Shown here in pieces: positions 17,451 to 26,064 of a stretch of 64,000 nt of DNA. The DNA is from Pedobacter sp. R20-19 (GTDB lineage: Bacteria > Bacteroidota > Bacteroidia > Sphingobacteriales > Sphingobacteriaceae). The notes beneath the pieces were generated by a model. That model had not been told where the DNA came from. It saw only the letters and a program-made list of their open reading frames with translations, and searched no databases. Where the stretch lies: assembly GCF_000708265.2 (NCBI RefSeq), contig NZ_JCKI01000008.1, positions 186,001-250,000 on the forward strand, in the 5' to 3' direction. Numbering within the stretch: position 1 is the stretch's first letter; each line of letters begins with the position of its first letter. A program made the translations under genes and the position numbers.

Positions 17451-20400
17451 TTACAATTTTCTAGCTACTTCTACTTGTTCGTAAGCTTCTACAATATCAC
17501 CTACTTCAATGTTGTTAAAGTTCTGGATGTTCAGACCACATTCGTAGCCTTTAACCACTTCTTTTACATCATCTTTAAAGCGTTTCAATGATGCTAATTC
17601 ACCAGTGTAAACGACAACCCCGTCTCTAACGATACGGATTTTGCTGTTACGGGTAATCTTACCATCCAACACCATACAACCTGCAATGGTACCCACTTTA
17701 GTGATTTTGAAAGTCTCGCGAATTTCAACGTTAGCCACAATTTTCTCTTCAAATTCTGGATCCAACATACCTTCCATCGCAGATTTAATCTCATTAATGG
17801 CATCATATATGATAGAATATAAACGAATATCGATTTGCTCTTGCTCAGCTAATTTACGTGCACCAGTCGATGGACGAACCTGGAAACCAATAATAATCGC
17901 ATCAGAAGCAGAAGCTAACAATACATCAGACTCTGAAATCTGACCAACACCTTTGCTGATGATATTAATTTGGATTTGCTCAGTTGAAAGTTTCAATAAT
18001 GAATCGGCTAATGCTTCAATTGAACCATCAACATCACCTTTAACAATGATATTAAGTTCTTTAAAGTTACCAATAGCCAAACGACGACCAATCTCATCCA
18101 ATGTAATGTGTTTCTGTGTACGTAATCCCTGCTCACGTTGTAATTGCATTCTTTTGTTTGCAATATCACGTGCCTCAGTTTCACTTTCCAATGCATTGAA
18201 ACGATCACCTGCTGTAGGTGCACCTTGCATACCCAATACTTGTACTGGTTGTGATGGACCTGCTGAATCTACTTTAGCACCACGCTCATTAGTTAATGCC
18301 TTAACACGTCCGCTAAAGCTACCCGCTAAGATCGGATCACCAACTCTTAATGTACCCGCCTGAACCAATACTGTAGTTACAATACCTCGACCTTTATCTA
18401 ATGCAGATTCAATAACTGAACCTGTAGCTCTTTTATTAGGGTTAGCTTTAAGTTCTAATAACTCAGCTTCTAGTAATACTTTATCTAAAAGTAAATCAAC
18501 ATTTAATCCACTTTTGCTTGAGATTTCCTGTGATTGATATTTACCACCCCAGTCTTCAACCAAAATGTTCATTACCGATAATTGCTCACGAACCTTATCT
18601 GCATTTGCACCAGGTTTATCCACTTTAGTAAAAGCGAATACCAAAGGTACACCTGCAGCTTGTGCATGATTAATAGCCTCTTTTGTTTGAGGCATCACTG
18701 CATCATCCGCAGCAATAACAATAATTGCAATATCGGCAACCTTCGCACCACGGGCACGCATCGCTGTAAATGCTTCGTGACCAGGTGTATCTAAGAAAGT
18801 TACTTTTTTACCAGTTGGTGTTGTTACCATATAAGCACCGATGTGCTGGGTAATACCACCTGCTTCACCAGCAACTACATTTGCTTTACGGATATAATCC
18901 AGCAATGAAGTTTTACCGTGATCGACGTGCCCCATAATTGTAACAACCGGAGCTCTTTCAATTAAATCAGCTTCGTTATCTTCTTCCTCAATTACGTTTT
19001 CTTCATCTTCGTCTGGTTTAACGAATTGAATTTCATAACCAAATTCATCAGCAACAATGGTTAATGTTTCAGCATCTAAACGCTGGTTGATGGAAACAAA
19101 CATACCCAAGCTCATACATGTACCAATAATTTTGGTTACCTGTACATCCATCATACTTGCTAACTCATTAGCCGTAACAAATTCTGTTACCTTTAATATT
19201 TTAGATTGAGATTCAAGTTCATTTGCTGCTTCTTCTGCATTAAAGGCAACATCATCACGTTTCTGACGACGCAATTTAGCACGTTGAGCAAATTTACCAG
19301 ACTTACCAGCTCCACTTAAACGAGCAAGTGTTGCCTTAATCTGATCTTGAATTTCTTTCTCAGTAGGCTCTTCTTTAGGTCCGCTTGGTGTAGCATTTCT
19401 ATTTTGGAAACCTGGTCTGTTATTATTTCTATTTCCTTGATAAGGTGTACCACCTTGTCCGGCAGGGCGGTTACCTTGATAAGGCGTACCTCCACCTGGC
19501 CTGTTACCTTGATATGGTGTACGTGGCGTACCTGATGCACCTGGCTGACCCTGACCTGCAGGATTTTGTCCTTGCTGACCTTGGCCACCATGTTGACCTG
19601 GCTGCCCTGGGGCTCCCGGAGTTTTTTTACGCTTACGTTTACGCTTGGCAGCTTCACTATCGCTAGATGATGCTACCGGACCATTTCTTCTATCAGGAGT
19701 GGTAGGTAAAACAATCTTACCAATAATATTTGGGCCTGTTAATTTTACAGTACGGGCTTTGATTACTTCTGGCTCGTTGCTCACTGGCTTAACCTCTGGT
19801 TTTGCTTCTACAGGTTTTTCTTCCGCTTTTGGCTGCTCAACAGGTTTTACCGGTTCAGGTGCTTTTGCAACTGATGAAGGTGTAGGCGCAGTAGTAACTG
19901 GAGTTTCCTCTTTCTTAACCTCTACAGGTTTTTCTTCAACTTTAGGCTGTTCTACAGGCTTAACTGGCTCAGGTGCTTTTGCAACTGGCGCAGGTGTAGG
20001 TGCCGGAGCAGCAGGAGTTTCCTCTTTCTTAGCAGGGCGTGTTTTTGAATTAAGATCGTTTAAATCAATCTTTCCTACAATTTTAACGCCTGGTAATCCA
20101 CTCTCTTCAGCTTTATCTTCTGCCTTATTTGCAGCTACTGGTTCTGCTGCCGCAGGAGTCGGTGCCGGCGTTTCAACCTTCGGCGTTTCAACAACCTTAG
20201 GTTTTTCTACCGGAGGTGTAAATGTTTGAGTATTCTTGATCAGAATCTCTTCATTTTTCTCAAAATCGGTATTTTTCTTCGGCGCTTCTACTGGCTTTTC
20301 AGTCTCAGGCTCGTCACGACGTATTTTACCAATCACTATTTGCTTGGCTTCTTCTCTTACGATCTTATCTCCCTGATACTCTTTCAATAAGGCACTATAC

Positions 20401-20537
20401 ATGTCTCCCGTAAGTTTAAACATAGGGCTCTTCTCGGCAGAGAATCCCTTTTTGTTTAAAAACTCAACGGCCGTACCCATGCCTATATTAAGTTCCTTAA
20501 TAGCTTTAATTAAAATGATTGGTTTGTCGTCTGACAT
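17451..20537 (-). CDS. infB: Translation initiation factor IF-2
   Basis: A 1028-aa GTPase that brings initiator tRNA to the 30S subunit and promotes subunit joining. The order is an N-terminal IF2N-like domain (residues 1-70), a long Pro/Ala/Glu-rich linker (about 80-290), a basic Gly/Gln/Pro segment with repeated PYQGNRP words (about 290-380), a second IF2N region, the G domain and domains II-IV. G1 GHVDHGKTS lies near residue 540 and G3 DTPGHE near 585. The G4 motif reads TKVD with Thr637 where Asn is expected. The linker makes it longer than the E. coli protein. It is the last gene of rimP-nusA-infB; a -7-like TACTTTTG (minus, 20566-20573) in the gap to nusA could give extra infB transcripts. 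Confidence 0.96.
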   Translation of the reverse strand: MSDDKPIILIKAIKELNIGMGTAVEFLNKKGFSAEKSPMFKLTGDMYSALLKEYQGDKIVREEAKQIVIGKIRRDEPETEKPVEAPKKNTDFEKNEEILIKNTQTFTPPVEKPKVVETPKVETPAPTPAAAEPVAANKAEDKAEESGLPGVKIVGKIDLNDLNSKTRPAKKEETPAAPAPTPAPVAKAPEPVKPVEQPKVEEKPVEVKKEETPVTTAPTPSSVAKAPEPVKPVEQPKAEEKPVEAKPEVKPVSNEPEVIKARTVKLTGPNIIGKIVLPTTPDRRNGPVASSSDSEAAKRKRKRKKTPGAPGQPGQHGGQGQQGQNPAGQGQPGASGTPRTPYQGNRPGGGTPYQGNRPAGQGGTPYQGNRNNNRPGFQNRNATPSGPKEEPTEKEIQDQIKATLARLSGAGKSGKFAQRAKLRRQKRDDVAFNAEEAANELESQSKILKVTEFVTANELASMMDVQVTKIIGTCMSLGMFVSINQRLDAETLTIVADEFGYEIQFVKPDEDEENVIEEEDNEADLIERAPVVTIMGHVDHGKTSLLDYIRKANVVAGEAGGITQHIGAYMVTTPTGKKVTFLDTPGHEAFTAMRARGAKVADIAIIVIAADDAVMPQTKEAINHAQAAGVPLVFAFTKVDKPGANADKVREQLSVMNILVEDWGGKYQSQEISSKSGLNVDLLLDKVLLEAELLELKANPNKRATGSVIESALDKGRGIVTTVLVQAGTLRVGDPILAGSFSGRVKALTNERGAKVDSAGPSQPVQVLGMQGAPTAGDRFNALESETEARDIANKRMQLQREQGLRTQKHITLDEIGRRLAIGNFKELNIIVKGDVDGSIEALADSLLKLSTEQIQINIISKGVGQISESDVLLASASDAIIIGFQVRPSTGARKLAEQEQIDIRLYSIIYDAINEIKSAMEGMLDPEFEEKIVANVEIRETFKITKVGTIAGCMVLDGKITRNSKIRIVRDGVVVYTGELASLKRFKDDVKEVVKGYECGLNIQNFNNIEVGDIVEAYEQVEVARKL

Positions 20538-20597
20538 TTAGCTCCTGTTATTTTTTAATATAATACAAAAGTAGTGTTTATTTGGCAATTACACCAC

Positions 20598-21842
20598 TTA
20601 TTCAAATTCTGACTGTAAAATCTGAACCACTTCTTTAATGGTTTCTTCTTCTAAGTCTGTGCGTTTTACCAAATCTTCTACTGTAAGTGCCAAAACACTC
20701 TTAGCAGTATCGCACCCGATAGCCTTCAATTCATCAATAATCCAGCTATCAATCTCATCTGAGAATTCTTCCAAATCCACATCTTCGTCACTTTCTTCTC
20801 CAGCTTCACGGTAAACATCAATTTCATAACCAGTTAATTTACCAGCTAATTTAATGTTATGTCCGCCACGTCCAATTGCTAATGAAACCTGATCTGGTTT
20901 TAAATAAACCGAAGCATGTTTAGTCTCATCATCTAATTTAATAGAAGTGATTTTTGCCGGGCTTAGCGCACGGGTGATATATAATGAGATATTATTGGTG
21001 AAATTAATCACATCAATATTTTCGTTTTTCAATTCGCGAACGATACCATGGATACGAGATCCTTTCATACCCACACAAGCACCTACCGGATCAATACGAT
21101 CATCGTAAGATTCTACAGCAACTTTAGCACGTTCTCCTGGTTCACGAACAATTTTCTTCACGGTAATTAAACCGTCAAAAATCTCTGGAACCTCCAATTC
21201 GAACAAACGTTGTAAAAACTCAGGCGCTGTTCTTGAAATAATAATTTTTGGATTCGCATTAATCATTTCTACTTTAGAAATTACAGCTCTCACCGAATCC
21301 CCTTTTTTGAAATAATCTGCAGGAATCTGCTCTGTTTTAGGCAATAAAAGTTCATTACCTTCATCATCCAAAACCAAAGTTTCTTTTTTCCAAACCTGAT
21401 AAACCTCGCCTGTGATAATTTCACCTACACGATCTTTATATTTTTTAAAGATCTCATCCTTTTCTAATTCCAATACTTTAGAAACCAAAGTCTGGCGGGC
21501 AGCTAAAATCGCTCTCCGACCAAAGCTTTCTAAAGTAATTTGTTCAATATAGTCGTCACCAACTTCTAAACTTGGGTCAATTTTATTCACTTCAGCAAGT
21601 TCAATCTCTAAATCATCATCTTCAGAAAACCCATCTTCCATTACTTTTCTGGTTCTCCAGATCTCTAAATCTCCATTATCCGGGTTCACAATTACATCAC
21701 AGTTTTCGTCTGTCCCGTATTTTTTACGTAACATACTACGAAAAACTTCTTCCAACACACTGATCACCGTTGGGCGATCTATATTTTTAAAATCTTTAAA
21801 CTCCTGAAAAGAGTCGATTAAATTGATTGTTGTAGTACTCAT
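20598..21842 (-). CDS. nusA: Transcription termination/antitermination factor NusA
   Basis: A 414-aa RNA polymerase-associated factor that affects pausing, termination and antitermination. The N-terminal RNAP-binding domain (to about residue 125) is followed by an S1 domain (ITGEVYQVWKKETLVL) and two KH domains (DPVGACVGMKGSRI and VSLAIGRGGHNIKLA). A short acidic stretch and a helix-hairpin-helix-like tail close it; the two acidic repeats of the 495-aa E. coli protein are absent, as is common outside Proteobacteria. It lies two bases after rimP and 60 bases before infB. Confidence 0.95.
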   Translation of the reverse strand: MSTTTINLIDSFQEFKDFKNIDRPTVISVLEEVFRSMLRKKYGTDENCDVIVNPDNGDLEIWRTRKVMEDGFSEDDDLEIELAEVNKIDPSLEVGDDYIEQITLESFGRRAILAARQTLVSKVLELEKDEIFKKYKDRVGEIITGEVYQVWKKETLVLDDEGNELLLPKTEQIPADYFKKGDSVRAVISKVEMINANPKIIISRTAPEFLQRLFELEVPEIFDGLITVKKIVREPGERAKVAVESYDDRIDPVGACVGMKGSRIHGIVRELKNENIDVINFTNNISLYITRALSPAKITSIKLDDETKHASVYLKPDQVSLAIGRGGHNIKLAGKLTGYEIDVYREAGEESDEDVDLEEFSDEIDSWIIDELKAIGCDTAKSVLALTVEDLVKRTDLEEETIKEVVQILQSEFE

Positions 21843-21844
21843 TT

Positions 21845-22309
21845 TTATTTAAATGAAATTAACACACTTGTTTCTAATATATCATTAAACGGCACAGTTG
21901 TTTGAACATTTACCGCTTTTTTTCCTTTTTCTTTTACCGATTCTTCCAGCAACAAGTTCTCTTCTGTAACCTCCAGAAGCTTTCCTTCTTTTTTTCGCCC
22001 ATCCTTTAATTTTACACTTAAGGTACGGCCAACATTCTTAATATACTGGCGATTCAACTTCAGTGGTTCACCTACACCAGGAGATGACACTTCTAAATTA
22101 TAAGCCTGCTCGATTACATTTTCTTCTTCTAAATGAAATCCCACATGCCTGCTTATGGCAACACAATCTTGTATACTAATACCTTCATCGCCATCAACAT
22201 GAATAATTAATTTATGGTTTGGCAACATTTTCACTTCTACCAGAAAAAGCTCTGGCCGATCTGCTATCTTTTCCTCAACAAGAACTGCAACTCTCTTTTC
22301 TACCTGCAT
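21845..22309 (-). CDS. rimP: Ribosome maturation factor RimP
   Basis: A 154-aa 30S assembly factor, first gene of rimP-nusA-infB. The N-terminal domain shows VDGDEGISIQDCVAISRH and the central motif EVSSPGVGEPLKLNRQY (near residues 69-85) is the best family marker. The C-terminal SH3-like domain follows (TLSVKLKDGRKKEGKLL). Length and order are standard. A promoter at 22373-22403 and a leader hairpin at 22333-22351 precede it. Confidence 0.93.
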   Translation of the reverse strand: MQVEKRVAVLVEEKIADRPELFLVEVKMLPNHKLIIHVDGDEGISIQDCVAISRHVGFHLEEENVIEQAYNLEVSSPGVGEPLKLNRQYIKNVGRTLSVKLKDGRKKEGKLLEVTEENLLLEESVKEKGKKAVNVQTTVPFNDILETSVLISFK

Positions 22310-22332
22310 ATTTTAACCTAATTTCATAGAAA

Positions 22333-22351
22333 AAGGGGACATTGTCCCCTT
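22333..22351 (-). promoter_or_regulatory. Terminator-like hairpin in the rimP-nusA-infB leader
   Basis: On the minus strand AAGGGGAC, loop AAT, GTCCCCTT, then a T-run. It sits between the promoter at 22373-22403 and the rimP ATG at 22309. It can act as terminator for the upstream lipoprotein gene or as an attenuator in the leader of the operon that encodes NusA. Confidence 0.7.
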
Positions 22352-22372
22352 CTCTTTTCTTCGATTACAATG

Positions 22373-22403
22373 CAAATGTAGGTATATTTTCTATAAAATC
22401 AAA
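22373..22403 (-). promoter_or_regulatory. Promoter of rimP-nusA-infB
   Basis: On the minus strand TTTG (22400-22403), exactly 19 bases, then TACATTTG (22373-22380). Both elements are full matches to the Bacteroidota consensus. The leader would be about 57 bases. Confidence 0.85.
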
Positions 22404-22430
22404 TACCAGCCTTAATTATTATGCTGATTA

Positions 22431-22862
22431 TTACCGTTTAAGTGTTTGCCGTTGGGGCTGCAGGCTTTGTTTAACCTGACTTAAAATTAATTTTTCTACC
22501 GTTGCAAATTCAACACCTATTAAACTTTCAACTACATAATCCTTTCCTTTTACAAAAGGTAAATCTGGCTTAAAAACAATAGAATCTCCAATTAATTTAA
22601 TTTTACCATGAACTAAAGTTTCATCCTGCAGACTATCCTGTTCACCAGGTTTAATTAAAACAGTAAATAGCTGATTAGAATCTGCATCTATCGCATACGC
22701 GTCTCTAACCTTTAATAAGCTTGCCTTATCCAGATTTTTAATTACTATTGATGCACTATCCTGTGAAAACTTAATGATTGGTTTTTTGTTTGTACCAGAA
22801 CAAGAAATCAATAACAGTGCGAATAGTGCAACTATTAAAAATTTATATAAGCTTTTAAACAT
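22431..22862 (-). CDS. Lipoprotein of unknown function
   Basis: A 143-aa lipoprotein: positively charged N-terminus, hydrophobic core, lipobox LLISC (Cys near residue 21). The mature part is small, mostly beta-prone and has no family I recognise; it ends in a Gln/Arg/Lys-rich tail. The frame stays open far upstream across the divergent gene, but that part is the antisense of a membrane protein; the Met at 22862 (or 22877) gives a regular signal peptide. Only 16 bases separate its start from that of the divergent gene. Confidence 0.7.
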   Translation of the reverse strand: MFKSLYKFLIVALFALLLISCSGTNKKPIIKFSQDSASIVIKNLDKASLLKVRDAYAIDADSNQLFTVLIKPGEQDSLQDETLVHGKIKLIGDSIVFKPDLPFVKGKDYVVESLIGVEFATVEKLILSQVKQSLQPQRQTLKR

Positions 22863-22878
22863 TAACAAATTTAACATT

Positions 22879-23223
22879 ATGAGATTAATTATTGAAGTTC
22901 TTTTGATGGGACTTGCCTTTTTTATCGGGGCCAAACTTGTACCTGGTGTAGAAGTTACAGGATTTATGAGCGCACTTGGGGCAGCCGTATTAATCGCACT
23001 AGCTAATGCAACGATTGGCTTTATTTTGAGGCTACTAACCTTCCCAATCAACTTTTTAACATTAGGCCTGGTATCATTTATCATCACTGTCTTAATGATT
23101 CTTTTGGTAGACAGCATGATGACCTCTTTCAATACTTCAGGATTTTTCGCTGCTGCATTTTTAGCGATCATAGTAGCCTTGATCAAAGCAATTTTTGGTG
23201 CTGTTGCAGGAGAGAAAGAATAG
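22879..23223 (+). CDS. YvlD/phage-holin-4_2 family membrane protein
   Basis: A 114-aa membrane protein with four hydrophobic helices and the family landmarks VPGVEV, ALANATIGFILRLLTFPINFLTLGL. Despite the Pfam name, members (for example Bacillus YvlD) are chromosomal proteins of unclear role, sometimes tied to envelope stress; nothing here points to a prophage. The start MRLIIEVLL (22879) is chosen over the earlier ATG at 22774 because family proteins begin at this helix. Its 5' end faces the lipoprotein gene at 16 bases. Confidence 0.85.
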   Translation: MRLIIEVLLMGLAFFIGAKLVPGVEVTGFMSALGAAVLIALANATIGFILRLLTFPINFLTLGLVSFIITVLMILLVDSMMTSFNTSGFFAAAFLAIIVALIKAIFGAVAGEKE

Positions 23224-23298
23224 TGGGGAGTTTGGAGTCTTTAGTCGAGGGTTCATAGTTCAAAATCGTAAGTCTAAAGGCTTCTTCGATAAAACAAA

Positions 23299-23343
23299 AA
23301 AGACTGTAGTCTTGAGTCAGTTGGACTCATGACTACAGTCTTT
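23299..23343. terminator. Bidirectional hairpin between convergent genes
   Basis: Twenty-base arms 23299-23318 and 23324-23343 pair with one mismatch around a five-base loop. It lies between the holin-like gene and the convergent acyl-CoA dehydrogenase gene, with A- and T-runs outside. Its AGTC/GACT words match other repeats of this window. Confidence 0.7.
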
Positions 23344-23359
23344 CAACTTCAGACTAAAT

Positions 23360-24499
23360 TTAGCGAATCACCTCTCTAGAAATAACCATTTTTTGAATTT
23401 CTGATGTACCTTCATAAATCTGCGTAATTTTAGCATCACGCATTAAACGTTCAACATGGTATTCCTTTACAAATCCATAACCACCATGCACCTGAACGGC
23501 TTCAATAGTTACATCCATAGCTACTTTCGAGGCAAATAATTTCGCCATTGAGCCAGCTTGTGTATATGGCAACCCTTGATCCTTTAACCATGCCGCTTTA
23601 TAAACGAGTAATCTGGCAGCTTCAATTTGCGTGGCCATATCAGCCAATTTAAATGCGATGGCCTGATGTTCTGAGATAGGTTTCCCAAAAGATTTCCTTT
23701 CTTTGGCATATTGTGTTGCCAATTCGAACGCACCCTGAGCAATACCTAAAGCCTGTGCTGCAATTCCAATTCGGCCACCTTCCAATGTTTTCATGGCGAA
23801 TTTAAACCCAAAGCCATCTTCTCCTATTCTATTTTCTTTAGGCACTTTAACATCATTGAACATTAAAGAATGGGTATCAGATCCACGAATTCCTAATTTA
23901 TTTTCTTTTGGACCAATAGTGAAGCCCTCCATGCCTTTTTCTATGATAAAAGCATTGATTCCTTTATGCCGTAATTCCGGATGAGTTTGTGCTATAACTA
24001 AATATGTAGATGCAGAATTTCCATTAGTGATCCAGTTCTTGGTTCCATTTAGTAAATAATAATCGCCCTTATCTTCGGCAGTTGTACTTTGAGAGGTAGC
24101 ATCAGATCCTGCCTCCGGCTCTGAAAGGCAAAATGCCCCAATCTTTTCACCAGAGGCTAAAGGTTTCAGGTATTTTTCTTTTTGCTCTTCGGTTCCATAA
24201 GCTTCTAAACCATAGCAAACCAGAGAATTGTTTACAGAAACTACAACTGATGCAGATGCATCAATTTTGGAAAGTTCTTCCATTACCAAAACATAAGAAA
24301 TGGCATCAAGTCCACTCCCATTATATTTTTCGCTGACCATCATCCCCAGGAAACCTAGTTCTCCTAGTTTCTTCACTTGCTCTGCAGGAAACTTTTGATG
24401 CTCATCGCGCTCAATTACACCTGGTTTCAACTCCTGCTGCGCAAAATCGCGAGCCGCTTGTTGAATCATCAATTGCTCTTCACTTAATTCAAAATGCAT
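23360..24499 (-). CDS. Acyl-CoA dehydrogenase
   Basis: A 379-aa flavoenzyme that makes the alpha-beta double bond in acyl-CoA and passes electrons to ETF. The family signatures are visible: GAFCLSEPEAGSDA (near residues 121-134), WITNG, and the C-terminal QVHGGYGFVKEYHVERLMRDAKITQIYEGTSEIQ region; within it the YEGTSE Glu (about residue 367) is the catalytic base of short/butyryl-chain enzymes. Length is typical of the butyryl/short-chain group. It is monocistronic, behind a TACATTTG -7 element and a 12-bp palindrome. Confidence 0.94.
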   Translation of the reverse strand: MHFELSEEQLMIQQAARDFAQQELKPGVIERDEHQKFPAEQVKKLGELGFLGMMVSEKYNGSGLDAISYVLVMEELSKIDASASVVVSVNNSLVCYGLEAYGTEEQKEKYLKPLASGEKIGAFCLSEPEAGSDATSQSTTAEDKGDYYLLNGTKNWITNGNSASTYLVIAQTHPELRHKGINAFIIEKGMEGFTIGPKENKLGIRGSDTHSLMFNDVKVPKENRIGEDGFGFKFAMKTLEGGRIGIAAQALGIAQGAFELATQYAKERKSFGKPISEHQAIAFKLADMATQIEAARLLVYKAAWLKDQGLPYTQAGSMAKLFASKVAMDVTIEAVQVHGGYGFVKEYHVERLMRDAKITQIYEGTSEIQKMVISREVIR

Positions 24500-24525
24500 A
24501 ACATTTATGTATAAAAGGTTTAAAC

Positions 24526-24533
24526 CAAATGTA
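24526..24533 (-). promoter_or_regulatory. Candidate -7 element of the acyl-CoA dehydrogenase gene
   Basis: The minus strand reads TACATTTG, 26 bases before the start codon. The expected -33 position falls inside the palindrome at 24547-24574. Confidence 0.55.
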
Positions 24534-24546
24534 GCATTTCTAAATG

Positions 24547-24574
24547 AAAATTACTATGGCTGCATAGTAATTTT
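24547..24574. promoter_or_regulatory. Operator-like palindrome before the acyl-CoA dehydrogenase gene
   Basis: Twelve-base perfect arms (AAAATTACTATG and its complement) around GCTG. Placed over the -33 region of the gene at 23360-24499. TetR-type fatty-acid regulators bind sites of this size, but no regulator gene is near. Confidence 0.6.
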
Positions 24575-24687
24575 TTATTCAAAAAACTTTCATAAAATAA
24601 AAATATGATTGCTTTATGTGTTTAAGTAGCTTAAGAAATTAATTAAGTTGGACACTCTCAATCTTCAATGAATGAATGAATAATAAG

Positions 24688-25686
24688 TTATCGATGGTTA
24701 GTTTCGAGTTTCTTTTTAGAAGCCATGATAACTTTGAACAAGCTTAAACCACCTAAAATAAGGATGATCAATACCTGAGATGAATGAATGATTGTGGCAT
24801 AAGCCAGTCCATCTTTAAAAGAAATTGAATATAAAGCTAAAGATTGACCAACCATCCAGTGAAAAACCCCTATTCCGCCTTGTACCGGTGCAGCCATAGC
24901 AAATCCTGAAAATACGAGTGCGGTAAAAGCAGCATCAAATTGCAAATTCCTGGTAACGGCAAGGGCAGAAAAGCAAAAATACATGGAAAGCAGATAAAGA
25001 CTCCAAATTCCAATGGTATATAGTAAAAATGTGCGTTTTCTTTTCATTTTGCTATACGACCCAAATCCTTGCCTGAGGCTTACAAAAATTCTTAAAAATT
25101 TCTTACCAACCTTTCTACGCAGTATATAAATTGAAATGCCAATACAGAAAATCAACAATGCACCTAATATGAATAACCATCTATAATTTATCTGATTAAA
25201 TTTTTCTCGAATATGGTGATAAATGATATTTTGAAGAAAATGAGATACGAGGTCATATTGAAAAATTAATAATGCTAACCCAGCTAAAAGCAGCACTAAA
25301 ACATCAAAAAGTCTTTCTGTGATCACAGTACCAAGAGATGCAAAGAGAGGAACTTTAGTTGATTTATGAATCGCTGAACAGCGAACAATTTCACCAAAGC
25401 GAGGCAAAGCAAGATTAGCCAGATAGCCTATCATTACGGCATGGTAAGCGGTAGAGAAATTTACCTCATAATGAATAGACCTATAAAGCATCTGCCATCT
25501 TAATGCCCTAAGCACATAAGCAAGCCATGCTGAGAGCGATGAAACTGCTACATAATAAAGATTAGCCGCTTTAATCTCCTGCCAAATCTTCATTAAATCC
25601 TGCCCCTGAAACGCTAAGTATAAAATCCCCATTCCAATCAAAAACATGATGAGGTATTTTACTGCCGCTTTGAGGTCGAATGTCAC
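24688..25686 (-). CDS. UPF0104/LPG-synthase-like transmembrane protein
   Basis: A 332-aa protein with eight or so hydrophobic helices and the markers LALPRFGEIVRC (near residues 92-103) and PVQGGIGVFHWM (near 266-277) of the flippase-like domain shared with MprF and archaeal AglD. The soluble aminoacyl-transferase domain of MprF is missing, so it is not expected to make lysyl-lipid by itself. The usual suggestion for such stand-alone domains is lipid flipping; that is inference. Its start is three bases from the panD stop, so it is transcribed with panD. Confidence 0.85.
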   Translation of the reverse strand: MTFDLKAAVKYLIMFLIGMGILYLAFQGQDLMKIWQEIKAANLYYVAVSSLSAWLAYVLRALRWQMLYRSIHYEVNFSTAYHAVMIGYLANLALPRFGEIVRCSAIHKSTKVPLFASLGTVITERLFDVLVLLLAGLALLIFQYDLVSHFLQNIIYHHIREKFNQINYRWLFILGALLIFCIGISIYILRRKVGKKFLRIFVSLRQGFGSYSKMKRKRTFLLYTIGIWSLYLLSMYFCFSALAVTRNLQFDAAFTALVFSGFAMAAPVQGGIGVFHWMVGQSLALYSISFKDGLAYATIIHSSQVLIILILGGLSLFKVIMASKKKLETNHR

Positions 25687-25689
25687 AAT

Positions 25690-26040
25690 TTATTTCAGCA
25701 AATGATTGTTATCGTCAGGAAAAACAAGAATAGGATTATATTTTTTCGCATCTTCTATTGGAAGGCTACCATATGACATGATGATTAATACATCACCCAA
25801 TTGAGCCAAACGGGCTGTTGCGCCATTTAAACAAATTGTTCCTGTACCACGCTCTCCTTTAATCACATAAGTTTCGAAACGTGCCCCATTATTATTATTA
25901 ACAATCTGCACCTTCTCGTTAGCGATAATATTTGCCGCATCCATCAAATCTTCATCTATCGTAATACTGCCAACATAGTTTAGTTCAGCCTGTGTAACTT
26001 TAACGCGGTGTATTTTCGATTTTAATATTGTGATAACCAT
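25690..26040 (-). CDS. panD: Aspartate 1-decarboxylase
   Basis: A 116-aa pyruvoyl enzyme making beta-alanine from aspartate for pantothenate. The precursor self-cleaves between Gly24 and Ser25 (motif YVGSITID), and the Ser becomes the pyruvoyl group; later residues (NGARFETYVI, LNGATARL) match the active site. It is followed by the UPF0104 gene and preceded, after a repeat-rich gap, by panC. A TAACTTTG -7 element ends only five bases before the ATG, so its mRNA may lack a leader. Confidence 0.95.
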   Translation of the reverse strand: MVITILKSKIHRVKVTQAELNYVGSITIDEDLMDAANIIANEKVQIVNNNNGARFETYVIKGERGTGTICLNGATARLAQLGDVLIIMSYGSLPIEDAKKYNPILVFPDDNNHLLK

Positions 26041-26044
26041 TTGG

Positions 26045-26052
26045 CAAAGTTA
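26045..26052 (-). promoter_or_regulatory. Candidate -7 element directly before panD
   Basis: The minus strand reads TAACTTTG and stops five bases before the panD ATG. With the usual 5-8-base distance, transcription would begin at or next to the start codon. There is no -33 TTG, so support is partial. Confidence 0.4.
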
Positions 26053-26064
26053 GTAATAATGTTA

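Noticed and set aside
19645..20229. 194-codon plus-strand frame inside infB
   Set aside because: It is the antisense of the Pro/Ala/Glu-rich IF-2 linker; repetitive Thr/Gly/Ser composition is a by-product of that repeat.
22879..23223. Phage holin as sign of a prophage
   Set aside because: The family is a chromosomal membrane-protein family despite its Pfam name, and no phage gene is near.
24688..25686. MprF aminoacyl-phosphatidylglycerol synthase as partner of the tRNA-like RNAs
   Set aside because: Only the flippase-like membrane part is present; the aminoacyl-transferase domain that would use a charged tRNA is missing, and the loci are 22 kb apart.
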